DNA of 64,000 bases from Trichosporon coremiiforme (taxonomy: Eukaryota; Basidiomycota; Tremellomycetes; Trichosporonales; Trichosporonaceae): positions 682,001 to 746,000 of the forward strand of contig BCJJ01000004.1 in NCBI GenBank assembly GCA_039545355.1, given 5' to 3'. Under the pieces are notes generated by a model, which saw only the letters and a list, made by a program, of their open reading frames with translations, had not been told where the DNA came from and ran no database searches. Positions 61,579-64,000 of the stretch are shown piece after piece. The first letter of the stretch is position 1; the number at the start of each line of letters is the position of its first letter. The position numbers were made by a program, and so were the translations under genes.

Positions 61579-63042
61579 TCAGAGCTCGATGTCCTCGTCG
61601 TCGTACGCCTCCTTGATGAGGCGGTAGATGTAGGACGGGGGGTGGTCGCCGCTGGGGGTCAGTTCAACTACATCGGGAGTTTACAAACTTACACGTTGGT
61701 GGCGTACAGGTTGATAAGCTCGGGACGGATGTAGTCGTAGTGCGGGTCAGTGACCTCGACGTTCTCGTATCCGCCGCCTCCTCCCGTGTGGTCGTAGCCG
61801 ATAACAGGGCCGGGGCCCTGGAAGTCGATAGCGTCGTACTCGTGGTACAGGTTCCAGGCGGGGGCGAACTTGAACTGTCCGGTAGTAACGACAACGGGCT
61901 TGGCGTGGGTGTGGGCAGCGAGCGTGGCCGCAAGACTTCCGCCGAGGGCGAACAGGCCACCGTTGGCCGAGACGGAGTGAGCACCGAGGATAACCTTCGT
62001 GACTCTCGGCATGACGGCGTGGACCGAGCTGTCGGGGACGAGGAAAGTGGGGATACCGGCCTCTGAGAGCTCCTTGGCGGTGAGCTGGCCGGAGAATCCG
62101 GGCGCGGACTCGAGCACGATGACCGTAAACTTGCGATCACGGAAGGCGCTCTTCAGGAAGCTGATGACGGTGCCAGAGTGACCGAGGGTGAGGATGACCT
62201 CGGAGGAGTGGATGTGCTCGCGGGCCCCGCGGGCGACGTCCTCGTGCGTCGTCTCGAGCTCGTTGATGACCTCGTCAATGGCCTGGATCAGGACAGGCTT
62301 GAGCTTGGACGCCTGGCGCGCAAACTCGTCGCGCTCGCGCGCCTGCGCCTCGTCCCAGTCCAGGCCACCGGAGCTGGCCTGGCGCTCGCGCTGCATGTTC
62401 TGTACGACGCGCGGCGGCGTCGCGAAGAGCGCACTCGTGCTCTGGCTCAGGTCGAGGACGCTGCCGGCTCCGCTCGCCGAACGCTCGAACTGCACCTTGT
62501 TGTGCCGCATCGCGACGAAGTTCGACAGGGACGCCTGCCGCGTGATACCCCCCGAACCGGGGGCGGAGCCGGGGCTCTGGGCACCGAAGTAGTGCGCGGG
62601 GCCGGTGAACATGGCTGGAGAGTACGCTCCGGCTCCCGGAGTGCCCGGGATCGAAGGGGGCTGCGAACGGTGCGCGGCCGCAGCGGCACGATACTCTTCC
62701 CTGATTAGACGGATGATGCGCCGCACAATGTTTCCGCTGGCCAGCTCCTTCGGGTTCGCGTCGATCAGCCGCTTGCCGATACTCCGGATGACGGCGAGGA
62801 GCTCGTCAATCGTCGTGTACTTGACCGACCGGACTACGTTCTGAATAAGCGCCGCCGTCGCGAGGGCGACATTTCGCGATCCAACAATCTGTCTGAAACC
62901 GTCAGCTTGACCCAAGGACTTTCAAGCCCACCGTCGCCGCAAGCGCAGCACGAGCGCCTCAACGAGACGCGCACTCGGGTCCGCTTTCTGAATGTCAGCT
63001 GGAGAATAAAGACGGGCTTACTTGGAGAGTCTCAGACGCCAT
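61579..63042 (-). CDS. GCD7: eIF2B beta subunit (GCD7)
   Basis: Minus-strand gene with a short first exon (63042, MASETLQ), a second small exon (KADPSARLVEALVLRLRR), a long main exon and a last exon ending NVGDHPPSYIYRLIKEAYDD. Diagnostic eIF2B alpha/beta/delta-family sequence is clear: RQIVGSRNVALATAALIQ, EVILTLGHSGTVISFLKSAF, FTVIVLESAPGFSGQLTAKE, KVILGAHSVSANGGLFALGG and AHTHAKPVVVTTGQFKF. The protein is a regulatory subunit of the guanine-nucleotide exchange factor for eIF2 and senses eIF2 phosphorylation. A Pro/Ser/Gly-rich insertion near 62500-62690 lengthens the linker between the N-terminal helices and the Rossmann-like part. It converges on the GUF1 fusion gene with 103 nt between stop codons and diverges from the small gene at 63315. 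Confidence 0.92.
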
Positions 63043-63314
63043 CGTGTCGGTCAGCGGTCTTTCGGGAGATGCTGCAGTCTCGCAGAGCTTTGGTCCTTCC
63101 TCACCGACGTCTTGACATTGTCTTTCCTCGACTCAGTGCCTTCACGTGACATTTGGAAAGCCACGTGAGTTCGTTCCTGAGATTACAATGAATGATGAAG
63201 TCTGATTAGAAGCACTTCCTAATCTGGTTAATCGACAGCGGCGGCCGTTCCTAATCCTCGATCACGCCCAAGACCGCCAAACGGTGCGTCATCGATGTTG
63301 CCAACGAACACTTG
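63043..63314. promoter_or_regulatory. Divergent promoter between GCD7 and the small hypothetical gene
   Basis: 272 nt separate the start codons. The paired sequence tcacgtgac/ccacgtga near 63140-63165 contains two CACGTG E-box cores within about 25 nt, which could bind a bHLH factor. This is a motif match only. Confidence 0.45.
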
Positions 63315-63872
63315 ATGGCTTCGCAGATCGGTGAGTAAGCTGCCCAATTTGTGTCCTGCAGCTGACGAGACAGGTCCCATTCCCGAGCAGTACGCCGCGG
63401 CGGCGACGGTGCCGCTAATCAAGAGCCCGTCGCTGTGGTTGCCACCGCCTGTGCAGCTCCCCACCGACATCCACCCCTTACCGGACGACATCACCGCTTA
63501 CGTGCGTCCTCTCGAGCTGACGCGCTGGTTATCTGGAGCTGACCTCAGTTTGTGTACCCATTCACGCTCGAGCAGCACGTTATCGGCCTACAGCCACCGC
63601 CGCACGTTGCCATCGCTGAGCGGCGGGCACGCAACGCCAAGGCGCTGCACGACCGCGAGGCTGAGGAAGAGCGCAAGGAGCGGGAAGAGCTGAACCGCAA
63701 GGCGCCGGGGTATCACTCCGGCTCGATCCTGGCACCGACGCACAAGCAAAAGGACGTCGCGGAGACGCATGCCACCGTCCCCGTCACGAGCTCACCGGTG
63801 AAGCAGGTTGAAACGGATCCGATGGACGCGCTCGTCGCGCAACTTGAGGAGATGGAGACAGCAAAGGTGTAA
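63315..63872 (+). CDS. Small conserved-looking protein of unknown function
   Basis: Three exons (63315-63330, 63374-63501, 63549-63872) join in phase to 155 residues. After MASQI the chain reads GPIPEQYAAAATVPLIKSPS, a Pro-rich stretch, FVYPFTLEQHVIGLQPPP, then a highly charged helix (ARNAKALHDREAEEERKERE), KAPGYHSGSILAPTH and an acidic C-terminus (DALVAQLEEMETAK). No catalytic motif, signal peptide or membrane segment is present. I do not recognise the family. The first intron has its CTGAC branch 9 nt before the chosen acceptor; using the earlier cag would insert a few residues. The charged helix suggests a partner-binding protein, which is inference. Two CACGTG cores lie upstream. Confidence 0.6.
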
Positions 63873-64000
63873 TTTAGGTCCATTTAGGTCATTAGGCATA
63901 ACGTAACGTTGTAAGATGCATACACACATAAGAAGGTCTACGACATGAGCGCGATGAGGCCGAGTTCCCTGTTCAGTCAGTTCTATTGCCGGCGCGAGTT

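Overview
This window looks like nuclear DNA from a basidiomycete yeast, most likely a Tremellomycete of the Trichosporonales type. That placement is inference. The sequence itself shows eukaryotic protein families, GC-rich exons, and very many short introns (often 34-55 nt) with GT-AG ends and a CTGAC or CTAAC branch site about 10 nt before the acceptor. Coding regions were assembled by joining exons by eye, checking codon phase at most junctions.

Layout. 1-148 holds the N-terminus of a gene running off the left edge on the minus strand, behind a long leader and promoter region. 3.2-17.9 kb is a dense housekeeping block: an ornithine cyclodeaminase/mu-crystallin-like enzyme (+), a membrane-anchored phytase-like acid phosphatase (+), mitochondrial MutS homologue MSH1 (-), INO80 subunit ARP5 (+) and the PI3-kinase regulatory subunit VPS15 (+). 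From 17.9 to 31.9 kb lies about 14 kb in which I find no gene. At its right end sits a structurally complete Tc1/mariner element (31924-33680) with matching terminal inverted repeats, TA flanks and an open DD34E transposase interrupted by one intron.

33.8-43.9 kb: a poorly resolved membrane-protein gene (-), a Qc-SNARE (-) whose reading frame needs a one-base correction, the OST4 mini-protein (+), a secreted M28 aminopeptidase (-), a SAP-domain THO1-like protein (-), and a transcription factor (+) that joins bZIP, AT-hook and GATA zinc-finger domains in one protein. After a 3 kb upstream region comes PCK1 (+), then an ataxin-3-like deubiquitinase (+), SEC1 (+), a mitochondrial cysteine synthase (-), a GUF1/EF4 translation factor fused in frame to a PPR-like protein (+), eIF2B-beta/GCD7 (-) and a small unrecognised protein (+).

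How the genes relate. No metabolic cluster is evident. There is loose thematic overlap: mitochondrial genome and translation functions (MSH1, GUF1 fusion, cysteine synthase), membrane traffic (VPS15, Qc-SNARE, SEC1, OST4) and chromatin/transcription (ARP5, THO1, bZIP-GATA). Divergent pairs share short intergenic promoters (MSH1/ARP5, SNARE/OST4, THO1/bZIP-GATA, cysteine synthase/GUF1, GCD7/hypothetical), and convergent pairs are separated by only 77-158 nt. The strongest leads are the GUF1-PPR fusion, the bZIP/AT-hook/GATA fusion, the gene-free block as a centromere candidate, and the intact transposon.
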